Source of the DNA: Rhododendron vialii | Taxonomy: Eukaryota > Streptophyta > Magnoliopsida > Ericales > Ericaceae | Assembly: GCF_030253575.1 (NCBI RefSeq) | Contig: NC_080559.1 | Location: 3,804,501-3,868,500 of the forward strand | Direction of reading: 5' to 3' | DNA length: 64,000 bases | Shown here: piece by piece, positions 9,294 through 20,400 of the stretch | Layout of the letters: each line of letters begins with the position of its first letter | Numbering within the stretch: the first letter of the stretch is position 1 | Program-made: the position numbers and the translations under genes | The notes under the pieces: generated by a model | What the model was told of the DNA's origin: nothing | The model's input: the letters and a program-made list of their open reading frames with translations, nothing else | The model's database searches: none

Positions 9294-12038
9294 ATGGCGA
9301 TGATCGTTGCGAAGAAACGCCTTCGGCTTGTGAATCTCTCCGAGACTTCCCCTTGCGGATGCAGATCCGTTCGCCAAAAGTAATTTAACATTCTGGCTTA
9401 CAGTTGTATTTGTATTTGTATGTATGCATATATATATATGTAATTCTACATGGACGCGTATGGATGTCTATTTGTGTAGTATGGCTTTTGATGTAAAAAC
9501 TTTTAGGTTACTCTGTTTTCTAAACAGAGCAAAACGGAGGGCCAAACTGCATATAATCACTGAGATTGAAACGAATAGTTATATGCCGTGAAAACTAAAA
9601 AATTGGGTTGACCGATTAGCCTCTGGCCCTAACCGTAGTGAGAAGCGCTATCCGGGGCTCCATAGATACTCTACCAGCGGTGGATCCTCTGACGTCTCCA
9701 AGCCGACCATAATAGATCATGCTATCAAACGATCTTCTTTCTTCTTACTATATATTCTGTCTCCAAGATGGCCTTCTTCCTGCATCGTTCTATCGGAAGA
9801 ATTGTTTCTCAAATACGGAGCGATACTAATTTCACGAGACTTTTATATAAGCATATAAAGAAAACACGGATTTTAATCTTTCTTCCTCTTCATATCAATT
9901 CTATTTTTTTTTTGTTTCTCTAATTTCCCCCCTCTCAATGTAGGATTGTTTCTAGCAAAACCAACTTGAAGATGGTTGCGGGATCGCTATACCTGCCAAA
10001 GGAAGACAAGTTGAAACCCAGAGGAGAAGATGCTCACTTCATGTGCATAGAGGAGAAAACCATTGGCGTGGCAGATGGCGTCGGCGGGTGGGCCAAGACG
10101 GGTGTGGATGCAGGGGAATACTCCCGGGAGCTCATGACTAACTCAACCATTGCAGTTCTTAACCAGCCCAAAGGAGCTGTGGATCCAAAACAGGTTTTGA
10201 ATGAAGCTTATTCGAACACAAAGGCTCAAGGATCATCAACAGCTTGCATAATTACACTCAATGGCCATGTACGCAATTTTGTTCGCTTTTTACTACTTCT
10301 TTACTTATCCTCTGGTCATAAGCAATGGAATGGTGATCGCGTTTCCTGATCATGTTTTGTATACTACGCGAGTTGTTGTCCTTGCGGTTGTAAAAAACAT
10401 AGCAACTAGCAAGTATGTAGTCTTTGAATCTAGTGAATGTGTTTCATGTATGATTTCTTATTTGTTTTTCGTTTTTTGTTTTTCCCTAGACCTTGCGCGC
10501 AGTTAACATGGGAGACAGTGGATTCATGGTGGTTCGAGGCGGAAGAGTGATATATCAATCCCCTATTCAGCAATGGAGCTTCAATTGCCCATATCAATTG
10601 GGAAGTAGCAAGAAGGACCATCCAGACTTGGCAATGGTTTGTAAATTGATCACATATGTTCTGTTTTTATCTTGCCTCAGTTTTTGGTCTTCAAGTAGCA
10701 AGATAAAAATTCCTTACTTTCTTTTTGAGGGTTTTAATGCGCTAGGGTTCCTTGGAACTGTAAGAGGAATACCTAGGGCTGCCTCCATTGTAACTCTTAT
10801 TCATACTTTCATCATAGTGAAACACCTTAGCACCTCCACGATAACTCTTATTCATACTTTTATCATAGTGAAACACCTCAGCACCTCATGGAGTACGACA
10901 AGCAATCTACTTAAATCGGAACCACAACGTAAATCGATCTCAGTGTCTTGTCTTGCTTCTTTTTTTTTTTTTGAACTGTAAAAAGGTGTGAGGGGGCCAC
11001 CAGCGTAGTAGCTCTCCCTGGGCGTGACCATGGGGGCTCCCTACCCACTGTGGAATGTCCAGTTGAGCCATAACTACTGCTCGGGAGAGCAGACCGTCAC
11101 TAGAGTACCACCTAGGTACATAGTTGGCAAAGGGCCCAGTCCGTGAAGTCTAGCAACGAGATGAAGTCTTGCGGGACTCGAACCAAGGTCCGTGTACGGA
11201 AGGGAGGGCATTAGGCCACTCACCTTTGCCAACTAGGCTACCACCTTCGGTGGTTCTTGTCTTGTCTTGCTTGCTAGATTGTTTTTTGTTCTTGGTTTGT
11301 TCTTTGTGTTGTGTTTGTTGGTTTGGCCCGTTGGAATCCCCAACAATTTTCACCCCAGTTAATGCCAATTAGCTACTTGTATAGAATTAGTTATGCCAAT
11401 ATAAGTTACCGTGCTCTTATGCCTATTTAAACCACGATTGCCCTTGTTTGTTTTTTTGTTACGTACCAGCTCGTGGAACACTTCACAGCCGATACCTAAC
11501 AACCGTACGATTGCTTGAAGCTTTTAACGCTGAAAAATAATCTCTGAAAACGCACAGACCGCTACATCTAATTCCCGCTGCGTGTCATTCGATACTCCTC
11601 CTACTATTATAGTTACGCAATTTAACAAATAATAAGGTGATACCGTAATCTTATGCCTAGTTAATTTTGCCTAGTTAATTTCTCAAATATTGTTCTTTGA
11701 CTTAATAGGAGTTGGAATTGGAAGTAGAAGCAGGGGACGTTGTTGTAGCGGGAACAGATGGGTTGCTTGACAACATGCACCCAAGTGAGATTGAAGAAAT
11801 AATAAGGCCATGTTTGGAACAAGACTCAGATTCAGATCCACAACAACTGGCTGAAAGCATTGCAAACCTTGCTTTGTATAACTCCTTCGACAAGTACGCC
11901 GACACTCCCTACGCTCGGGCAGCTAGAAAAGCAGGGCACCGCCATCGCAGGGGCGGCAAAGTGGACGATATCACCGTCATTGTTGCCTTACTCAATCAAA
12001 TGTTACCACAGCAAGATTGCCAGCTGATCAAATGCTGA
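9294..12038 (+). CDS. PP2C-type protein phosphatase (PP2C 55/80-like), copy 2
   Basis: Exons 9294-9379, 9944-10268, 10490-10636 and 11709-12038 give 295 aa with intron phases identical to copy 1. Conserved blocks: RGEDAHF, DGVGGWAKTG (about residues 60-80), NMGDSGFMVVRGG, GTDGLLDN, and GGKVDDITVIVALL near the end. It starts MAMIVAKKRLRLVNLSE, matching the basic first exon of copy 1, so the short N-terminus is a shared property of the pair. Differences from copy 1: a longer acidic insert (EQDSDSDP) and a different C-terminal tail (QQDCQLIKC). The last intron (10637-11708) holds a 51-bp tandem duplication and a SINE. A Mg/Mn-dependent Ser/Thr phosphatase role is expected from the family; the substrate is unknown. 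Confidence 0.88.
10791..10892. repeat. 51-bp tandem duplication in intron
   Basis: Two direct copies of a unit beginning TAACTCTTATTCATACTTT, starting at 10791 and 10842, with only a few differences. They lie in the last intron of PP2C copy 2. Confidence 0.75.
10959..11257 (-). mobile_element. tRNA-derived SINE with 15-bp target duplication
   Basis: On the minus strand, an A box (TAGCCTAGTTGG, 11240-11229) is followed about 45 bases later by a B box (GGTTCGAGTCCC, 11184-11173). The element ends in a poly-A tract of about 14 at 10960-10973. The 15 bases TGTCTTGTCTTGCTT flank it on both sides (10944-10958 and 11258-11272). This is full SINE architecture: Pol III head, body, A-tail and direct repeats. 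The perfect flanks suggest a fairly young insertion. Confidence 0.85.
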
Positions 12039-12426
12039 CGATTGAACGGATGAAAATCAAATTGGTTATCCAAAGTCAGGCAGAATCAAGTGATCAGAAC
12101 TTATGAGAAAAAGTAAAAAAACATACTTAATTTAGAGTGCAATTTGGTGGCTCACTCATTTTGGAAGCTGGCTAGGTGAAGATCAGAGATTTTGTTCAGC
12201 TGCGTTGTCGACTCGTTTTCGAAGAGTACTGTTGGTGTTGTTAACTTGGGATGTCTGTAATGAAGTGTTTCGGAGATGAATTTGAGTCTCTTGTAAACTC
12301 ATTTGTAACAAGGGCCGAGCCAAGTTTTTTGAGCAGTGAAATCAATTCTTAGAAACATATCTGGTGTTTTTCTTATTAGTCAATCAACCAAAACTATTAC
12401 CAGAGATATAGAAATAACCCCTCTAA
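12039..12426. other. 3' flank of PP2C copy 2
   Basis: Presumed 3'UTR and terminator region; no further gene visible. It ends at the target duplication of the MITE that follows. Confidence 0.4.
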
Positions 12427-12670
12427 GAGCATCCCCAATGGGGATGTATTTTAGAAGGGGATGGATAGTTATTTTAAATGTAAAAAGTGGTTAAAAGTTA
12501 GTTGGATGTAAAATAAAACCCATCACTCTCCAATGGTGAGATGTAAAAAAGAGATGGATAATTAACTAACTTTCCCTTCTTGTTAATTTTCCCCATTGGA
12601 GCAATTTTTTTTACATATGGATTGTATTATAACTATAGCACCTGGTTTTACATCCCCAATGGGGATGCTC
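12427..12670. mobile_element. Tourist-like (PIF/Harbinger) MITE with TAA target duplication
   Basis: A 244-bp element with termini GAGCATCCCCAATGGGGATG and the inverted equivalent. TAA lies directly outside each end (12424-12426 and 12671-12673), the 3-bp duplication typical of PIF/Harbinger. Each terminus is itself a palindrome (CATCCCC/GGGGATG). No ORF. Confidence 0.8.
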
Positions 12671-12986
12671 TAACAACGGTAGTTGATGTGCAAAAAGTAT
12701 TTTGATACCTATGAAACGAACATAAAAAGTTCGAATTTTTTTTTATCATTGTGTATATCAATACACTTACTGAGAGGGTAAAAAAAGTATTGGACATATC
12801 AGAATTTGAATACAATGACCGTCTCTTTCTCTTGTAATCGGTAGACAGTGATGTCCGATAAATTTGATTTCTTCATGGATAAAAGCTTGATGAAAAAGCC
12901 TGCAAAATGAACAAATTGGATTGTCAAGCAGTACAGCATAGAGTTACACAGTTTTGCATAACACTAATGAAGTTTCCATTTTTTGG

Positions 12987-13292
12987 TTATAACCAAGTTG
13001 TCCGGGTCAGCTGTGCACCCTCCACCAATCCTCGCACCAATCCCACCGTCCACGGGTGGCCCCAATTGAAGCCGGGATAAAACCCTGTATAAAATACATT
13101 TCAAAAATCCAATTCGTTTCAAACAAGAACAGATCCCGAAGCAACTCAATCGAAAAGAAATAAACGCGAATTCCACCACGCCTATGTAAAACAAACAAAA
13201 AAAATGATTCGTTTCGTACCTGAATAGGGTTGGGACCGAACTTGAACAGGACTCCTTGAAACCGTTTCTTGCGATTGACTGGTTAGTGTCAT
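12987..13292 (-). CDS. Candidate small gene, 56 aa, two exons
   Basis: Exon 1 runs 13292-13220 (24 codons plus one base, then GTACGA). Exon 2 runs 13084-12987 (acceptor TATACAG, 32 codons including TAA). The split glycine codon is restored correctly across the intron. The protein starts MTLTSQSQETVSR and its second exon encodes FYPGFNWGHPWTVGLVRG, ending in TTWL: a polar N-terminus and an aromatic, partly hydrophobic C-terminus. I do not recognise it. A GA/CT-rich tract upstream (13351-13392) resembles plant 5'UTR sequence. It is too small for ordinary ORF calling; its reality rests on splice phase and lack of stops. Confidence 0.4.
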
Positions 13293-14739
13293 TTTGCCTT
13301 TATTCGGTTGGGAGTATTCTGCGGGGTTGAAGTCGAGGTTTTGATGAAGGAGGAGAGAGAGAGAGAGAGGAAGGAGGTGAGAGAGAGAGAGGAGTGGGTT
13401 GGCTGTTCTTGGAGTCTCTCCCTGCCATGGAGGACGACGGTGGAAGCTCATTCCAAATTCAAGCCTATGAGAAAAGCGTATTTGCGAATCACGCTATCTT
13501 ATCTCCTGGCCGCTTCATTTTGCTAGCTGGAAAAGTGTGTTTGCCAATAGCGAAATACAATCCACTGGCCACGAAGTTTTGCTTCCCGTCCCATTTTATG
13601 AGGGAAACGTGCTTCTCAATACCGCTTTACAGAAGCCTCGCATATGACAGACGCGAGCTTTACCAAAAACGATGTCGCCCGTACTCCCTAGGACTTCTCA
13701 TTTTGACCCTGCGAAATCCCTTGAAACAAGAATTTATCAAATTGTGAGCTTATTAGGGTTCATTTTTACGATCCAAAATGTGCATATTGAAGATATTTTG
13801 ATGAAGACAAACCTGGAAACAGATTTCTTGAATCGAATGCTTTTTGATATATAATCGGAGACGATAATTGCGAATTTGTTTTTGTAAAAATAAACTTGGA
13901 TGTACTGTATCAAACCCATTCGGATAGAGAGAAAGGTTGTTTTGAATTCGTCAAATTGTGATCTCATTTCGATTTGTCTCCATGATCGAAATCTCTCAAC
14001 TTGTAGAGCTTGTCAAGAAGATCCATAGTGTCAAAGATAATATGAATCTAAGGCTGAATGAATTATAATCGAAGACGATCAAAGTGAATTTATTTTTATG
14101 AAAATAGATTTGGCCACACTGTATCATTTAAGCTAATATATTCACTCCGAAGACGGCGAGGTTGTCCAGCGGAGAAGGATTCTCACTCCATTGTAAAACA
14201 TCACTTCTAATCTTCTAATCCGTCAACACAATCTGATACCCAATAAGCTAATTTCGATTCTTTTTAGCTTTCATTGTTCTTGGCAATAATTTCTTAATCA
14301 GTCAACACAATCTGATGTTAATTTCGACTCTTTGTAGGAGCTTTTGCGAGCATTGGTTTTCGCTAGAGATTTTTAGGTTCTTAATTGGAACGAAAAGGAT
14401 TGCTTTCAGTTCGGACTTGATCCCTTGAAGTTACCTCGTCTTTGTGTGAACTTCCAGTTTTCCTTCTACATACATAGTGAATGTGGACATAAAGTTACAG
14501 AAGAAAAGAGGGAGATAAAGCCTCCACTTTTTGAAGCTCGTTGAAGTTTCAAAGCAAGGTCGAATAGGTTACTACTCTGCTCGTCTTGCCTGTGATATAT
14601 GAAAATTTAAACTCCTCGTGTTCGGCCCGATTAAAACTCATTTTAGATGGAAGACTTGGATTCAGTAGTAGATCGGCATCAATTACTGGGCAAATGTGCT
14701 TTTCTAGAAGTATAATTGACAACTTGTACTTTTTTGCAG
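13293..14739. other. Upstream region of CTP pseudogene, nothing firm
   Basis: ORFs at 13394-13747 and nearby have no recognisable domain. They could be decayed 5' exons of the peptidase pseudogene, but no match is visible. Segments near 14540-14640 look like the GCTCGT-type dispersed repeat. Confidence 0.3.
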
Positions 14740-16367
14740 ACTGCAATTTAAAGCTGCGACAAACAATGGTGGAAATGTTTCGAACTTAGGTCCACAGATG
14801 CAGCTTACAACAAGCTGGAATGCTTTCCAGACATGGAGATCCCTACACTCTGATTATCAGTCGAAAGGTCTTTTATTTATTCCCCATTGTTCTTCCAGAT
14901 AAAAATGTTCACTTTGAGGTCGACCGAATAGTAGGATTGAGCCCTGCTTTCTCATGCTAACTTATCATTAGCATGGGAAAACATCATTACTTGCTTTATA
15001 ATGGTTGCATCAATCCTGTTGGTGCATCTCAAAATGTTATTTTCTCCCTTTAGACCATATTCAAAAAATACCCACTACAATCTTACATAGGTTTTTTGCT
15101 TCCAGGAATATCAGTTTGGTAGCGATGGGAATTTGCAAGGAGTCGGTCTCTTCATAAACATGGAACCTAAAACTAGGCATTTGGTAAGTGAACCTCATGA
15201 TCACTGTCTTCTGGTTCTCACGCTCGATTAAAGTGCAGCATTGCGAAGGAGACTTTGTACACGTATGTAATGCTTAAATAGGAGGCAATAACATGGATCA
15301 TAATGATCAGTTTTATGAATGGGGATGAAGAATATGCATTTTACTTCTCCCTGATAGGGTTTGCAAGTATGAAGTTTTTTTTTTTTGGTTGTAGTCCATC
15401 TTGAAACACATGCCGTTCTATAAATTGTTCACTGAGGAAAACAAAGAAGGAAGTTTTTAGTATGTTATGTTGCACATTCGACGGAAGAGTCTTAGAAAGC
15501 ATGACAACTACGACAATTCCTTTAAATTTTTGGAGAATGTCAGCTACTCTCTCTCCTATGTCTGTCTGGACAATTTTCCGTGGTTTCCATGATCTTAAGC
15601 TGCCAAATTGACTCAGTATACTTTCTTAAATTTTCAAGTTGTTGTCCTGTGTAGAAGCCCTAGAGGGTGGTCTAGCTGCTCGTGCTGGTATATATAAAGG
15701 GGTTGAGATATATGGTGTGTACTAATCACATTGTCTCCTCGCCAACTCATGAATCTGAATAAAGTTCTCTGGTTTTAAATGTGTTTTGACAAGAGCAAAC
15801 CAAAATAAGCCTTGTTTCCATTCAATCGGGGTTGGCTTTTCTATCTGCTGTGAATGAGCGATTTTTTTATCTTGTACTCTTAAATCTTGGTGACTTGGTT
15901 CGAATTAATTGATAGGCATTTGTGAAACTATAAGTTATACGGCTTTTGAGAAAGTACCATTAAAAGTTTGGTGACTGCAATGGATTTACATTATTAAGCG
16001 GCTGCCATTAACATCTGAAATTTGCTGGATTAACTATCCCGGATTTTATTGAAGGTCAATCTACCTCATGAGATTATTAAGCATTCCCCGATATCCAGCA
16101 CGATCATCCATCATAGAACTCAAGAGGGCCATCTATTAAAGACTGGATATGTGAAGATATTAGTTCTATCTCTGGTAGTTTTACATCATTTGTCTCTTGC
16201 CCTTACCATCTTTTTACATTTTGTTATTCAATATATATTTTTTCAGGCGTTGTATGAAACCACTTTATTCTTATAAGACAGAATGCTGCTGTTGATATGG
16301 AGAACACAGTTCCTGAGATGGAGGATCAGGGGGTAGAATCATACATACTGGGCCTGCTGAAAATTTG
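14740..16367 (+). pseudogene. C-terminal processing peptidase (S41A, CtpA-like) pseudogene
   Basis: Four exon remnants with splice-like borders. At 14740-14867, LKLRQTMVEMF and STDAAYNKL lie in one frame set, then GMLSRHGDPYTLIIS in another, with an in-frame TAG between. At 15106-15183: GSDGNLQGVGLFINMEP. From 16055: a VNLPHEIIKHSPISS stretch, then TGYVK. At 16282-16367: AAVDMENTVPEMEDQGVES. These match, in order, the region before the catalytic Ser/Lys of plant thylakoid-lumen CtpA-type proteases, which process the D1 protein C-terminus. Frameshifts, a stop, a small deletion after EYQ, and no catalytic exons downstream show it is dead. The copia element begins 228 bp after the last remnant. 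Confidence 0.75.
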
Positions 16368-16595
16368 GTAACTTCCTGATTCTTAGCCAACATGGAGAAA
16401 TTTCTCATGCTGTGTTTGGGTCATGAATTTGTAGAGTTGTGTATGGAGGGAAAGGGAAATGGTGGTGCAAGTTAGAAGAATATCTGGTCTGCCCACTTCG
16501 TACCTTCTAGAGTAATATTTTCCTTTACCTTTTCTCTTCCCTCCACCATTCTCATACACGGGCTTAAATTTAATAGTGTCTTTCTCTATTATTCA

Positions 16596-16744
16596 TGTTA
16601 GAGTATTGTCAGGCTTATGTTAGTCCCACATTGGTTAGTTATCTCATTGTAATGAGTATCTCATAATATAAATAAAGTCTTTGTGTGTTAGGGTAACTTA
16701 ACAACCCTAAACACTTTTCTCATTTCTCTCTCTTTCTAACAACA
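16596..16744 (+). repeat. 5' LTR of copia element
   Basis: 149 bp, TG...CA ends; it contains AATATAAATAAAG (about 16666-16678) as a possible TATA/polyadenylation region. It matches the 3' LTR over its whole length. Confidence 0.93.
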
Positions 16745-16756
16745 TGGTATCAGAGC
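16745..16756 (+). promoter_or_regulatory. Primer-binding site (tRNA-Met-i)
   Basis: TGGTATCAGAGC starts immediately after the 5' LTR, the standard copia minus-strand primer site complementary to the initiator methionine tRNA 3' end. Confidence 0.9.
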
Positions 16757-17464
16757 GGAACCCACCGTAAATCTACCATACGTCACCCACCACCACATAA
16801 CAGTCGTGAACAGTAATCTCGGCTGTGAACAGTGGAGTTTTCTGAAGACCATCAGATCTACGCCTGACAACTCCAACCCAGGTGCCGGCGACCCTCGCCG
16901 GCCGTCGCCCAGTCATCGGCGACCCTCGCCGGCCATCGCCTGACTCCGGCGACCCTCCGGCGACCCTCGCCTGACTCCGGCGACTCTCTTCTGTACCAGA
17001 TCTGCTTCTTTCTCTATCATATCTACTCCTTTCTCTGCCGACTCTCTTTTGTACCAGCCTCAAACCCGTCGCCACCCACAGCCCAGCCACCGGCGACCCT
17101 CGCCGGCGGTCACCCAGTCTCCGGCGACCCTCGCCTGACTCCGGCGAGTCTCCTAGTTGCAGATTCATGTGATTTCAGCCTCCTGTGATCGTTGTTTCTC
17201 TATCTTCTACTCAATATTGATGTAAGTCGGACATTTTGGAGTTGTTTTGTTCAGTTTATTTGGGTTGGACGGTGTTCGATTTATCCTGTTTAGTTATTGG
17301 TGGATCTACGTCATCTATGGAGTTCGTATCCGTGACTGTAATGTCTAACGCACGTCCAATCTGTTGGGTATTTATGGCTGTGGTCAGTTCTAGTTGTTCT
17401 TGCTTCTGTTGATGTTCGCTTGTTGATAGTTATTGCTCCTGTTAGTTGATCTTGTTGGTTCTTA
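16757..17464 (+). other. Copia leader with GC-rich imperfect repeats
   Basis: A leader of about 700 bp between the primer site and the polyprotein. Bases 16880-17160 carry several copies of motifs such as CCGGCGACCCTCGCC and CTGACTCCGGCGA, much more GC-rich than the surroundings. The minus-strand Arg-rich ORF over it is a composition artefact. Role unknown; RNA structure or packaging is possible. Confidence 0.6.
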
Positions 17465-20400
17465 TTGATTGGTGCCTCTCCGTTGACCGGTAAAATGTCT
17501 GAGCAGAAGAAGGATTCTGATTCTGGTACTGTATCTAGCACTAGTTCTACTCTTGTTGGTAGCTTATCTGGTGGCTCTTGGTCTCGCGACAGGCGCCCTA
17601 TTACCTCCACCCCATTAAATGGGGGCAATTATGTTCTTTGGGCTAAAGCCGTTGAAGTATATTATATGGGTCAATTCGAGGACTCCTATTTGATTGATGA
17701 TGCTCCTGCTACTACTGATGAACCAACATATAGGGCATGGAAAGCTATTGATGCCCGTATTCGTTCCGAGTTATGGAATAGTATGATTGAACAAGTTGCT
17801 AGTACTCTAATGTTCTGTGATACTGCTAAAGAGGTGTGGACCCAGGCTAAAGAATTGTATTCAGGTGTCGACAATCTCCGTCGCACATATGACCTTCATC
17901 GGTCTTTCTTTGCTATAACTCAGGGTGATGATTCTTTTGAAGATTATTATGCTAAGTTTCGGCGCATTTGTAATGAATTGGATATTTGTGAGCCACTTTC
18001 TACTGATATTCAGGTTATGCGGCGCCAGCGTGACCGTATGAGGGTCACTCGGTTTCTCTCCGGTGCATCATCGAACTTTGGTCCTGTGGGTAATCAGATT
18101 TTAGGGACTCGTGACTTACCTCCTCTCAGTGAGGTTTTCAGTCGTCTCCGTCAGTCATCATCTATTTCTGCCCCGACTCCTGACCGTTCTGCTTTAACTT
18201 CCGCTGTTTCTGATAGCTCTGTGTTCTCAGTCAGCCGTGGTCGTGCTCGCGGCAGTGATTCTAGGTTTAGAGGTCGTGGCCGCGATTTTGGAATACATGG
18301 CCGTGGTTCTGTTGGTCGTACAGATACTGTTATCGGTGGTCGAGGTGATCGTACATTTAGTCGAGGTGGCCGCACGACAGGGGGAGGCCGTGGTCGCGGC
18401 CGTGGTGCTCGGTTGTGTACTTACTGTGGGGGGACCAATCATTGGGTGGACACATGTTATGAGTTGTATGGTTTTCCTCAGGCTCATCAGGCCACTGTCT
18501 CTGAGGATACTGGACAGTTTGCTCAATCTTCTACCGATAGTTTGGTTATTTCAGCTGATGAGTACCAGCGCTTATTGTCATTTCAGAATACGACAGGATC
18601 TTCCGCTGCTACGCTTGCTCAGACCGGTCCATCTATTGCTTGTGTTGCCTCCTCTTCTTCCTCTCCTTGGGTTATTGACTCGGGAGCTACGGATCATATG
18701 ACTGGTACATCTGTTTTCCTTTGTGATCGACAGCCAGTTGGTAGATCATCTCATGTTACCTTAGCTGATGGATCTACCACTGCTGTTACTGGTTTGGGTT
18801 CAGTTCCTGTCTCTTCCTCTCTTACATTGACATCTGTATTACATGTTCCTCGTTTCCCATTTAATCTTATGTCTGTAAGCCGTCTTACAAAATCTTTAAA
18901 TTGTTCCGTTACATTTCTTCCTCATGGTTGTGTTTTTCAGGATCTCACGACGGGGAGGAAGATTGGTGGGGGCATTGAGCGAGGTGGCCTCTATTACTTG
19001 ACAGTGTCTCAACCTGTTGCCCTTCAGACATCAGAGTCTCCATATCAACAGCACTGTCGTCTTGGTCATCCCTCTCTTAAGAGTTTGCAGCGACTTGTGC
19101 CCTCGTGTCGTTCCATTAATAAGTTGGTTTGTGAAGTTTGTGAGTTTAGTAAACATCGTCGAGTCAGTTTTTATCCTAGGGTTGAGCGTCGTGCGTTGCG
19201 TCCTTTTCAATTAGTTCATTCAGACATTTGGGGGCCTATTCATGTGCCTAGTATTTCTGGTTTTCAGTATTATGTTATTTTTGTGGATGATTTTTCTCGT
19301 ATCACTTATCTTTATCTAATGAAAGAGAGATTTGAATTGAAATCTGTTTTTAAATCCTTTTACATGCAGATTAAGAATCAGTTTGATACGTGCATTAAGA
19401 CATTTCGTTCAGATAATGCCCGTGAATATTTTCATAGTACCCTTTCTCAATTTTTTGATGATCATGGCATTATTCACCAATCGTCTTGCTCTCGGACTCC
19501 ACAACAAAATGGAGTAGCTGAGCGCAAGATTCGGCACTTGTCTGAAGTTATGCGTGCCTTATTATTTCAAATGCAGGTTCCTAAGTCATATTGGAGCGAC
19601 GCTGCCCTCACTGCCTGTTACTTAGTCAATCGCATGCCCTCTACGGTCCTAGGTGGTCAGGTTCCCCATACGGTCTTATTTCCTGATCGACCTCTCCATT
19701 CCTTACCTCCTCGCGTTTTTGGGTGCACCTGTTATGTCCATGCTCTTGACCCTGATAGGAGTAAACTTGACCCTCGGTCTTTTCGGTGTATTTTTCTGGG
19801 ATACTCACACACTCAAAAAGGGTATCGATGTTACTCTCCTACTTTACGTCGTCACTTTGTCTGTGCTGATGTCACGTTTAATGAGTCTTTGCCATATTAC
19901 TCAGCTCCTATTACTACCAATGACCTCCTTACCCTAGAGTCTGTGTTACCTATGGCTATTCCAATTGGCACTATACCAAATCGTTTGCAGGTTTATGTTC
20001 GGCGTTCCCCTGCACCAACACCACCCCAGCCTCCAGCACCAACCCAGCCTCCATATACAGAACACTCCTCGCCTGCCGAACCGTCTTCGCCAGCACCTCC
20101 GTCTTCTCCCCCGTCGCCAGATCCGCCTGCTCCTCGCTATCCGACTCGTGAGAATCGCCACCCGCCTTTAAAATATGGTTTTTCTAATTGTTCTCGCACT
20201 TCTCATCCTCTTTCTCAGGTTATCTCCTATGATCATCTATCTCCATCTCTTCGTGCTTTCACTACTACTGTCTCCTCTGTTTTTGTTCCTAACACTATTC
20301 AGGAGGCATTATCACGGTCTGAGTGGCGGCAAGCTATGGAAGATGAAATGTCTGCTCTTCATAATAATGGCACGTGGGAGTTGGTTACTCTTCCTGCTGG

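Noticed and set aside
11173-11240. Possible tRNA gene from A and B boxes
   Set aside because: The boxes are the head of a SINE with an A-tail and target duplication; no cloverleaf with paired acceptor stem was found.
16773-17168. 131-aa minus-strand ORF, Arg-rich
   Set aside because: It is the reverse of the GC-rich copia leader repeats; no domain and no promoter context.
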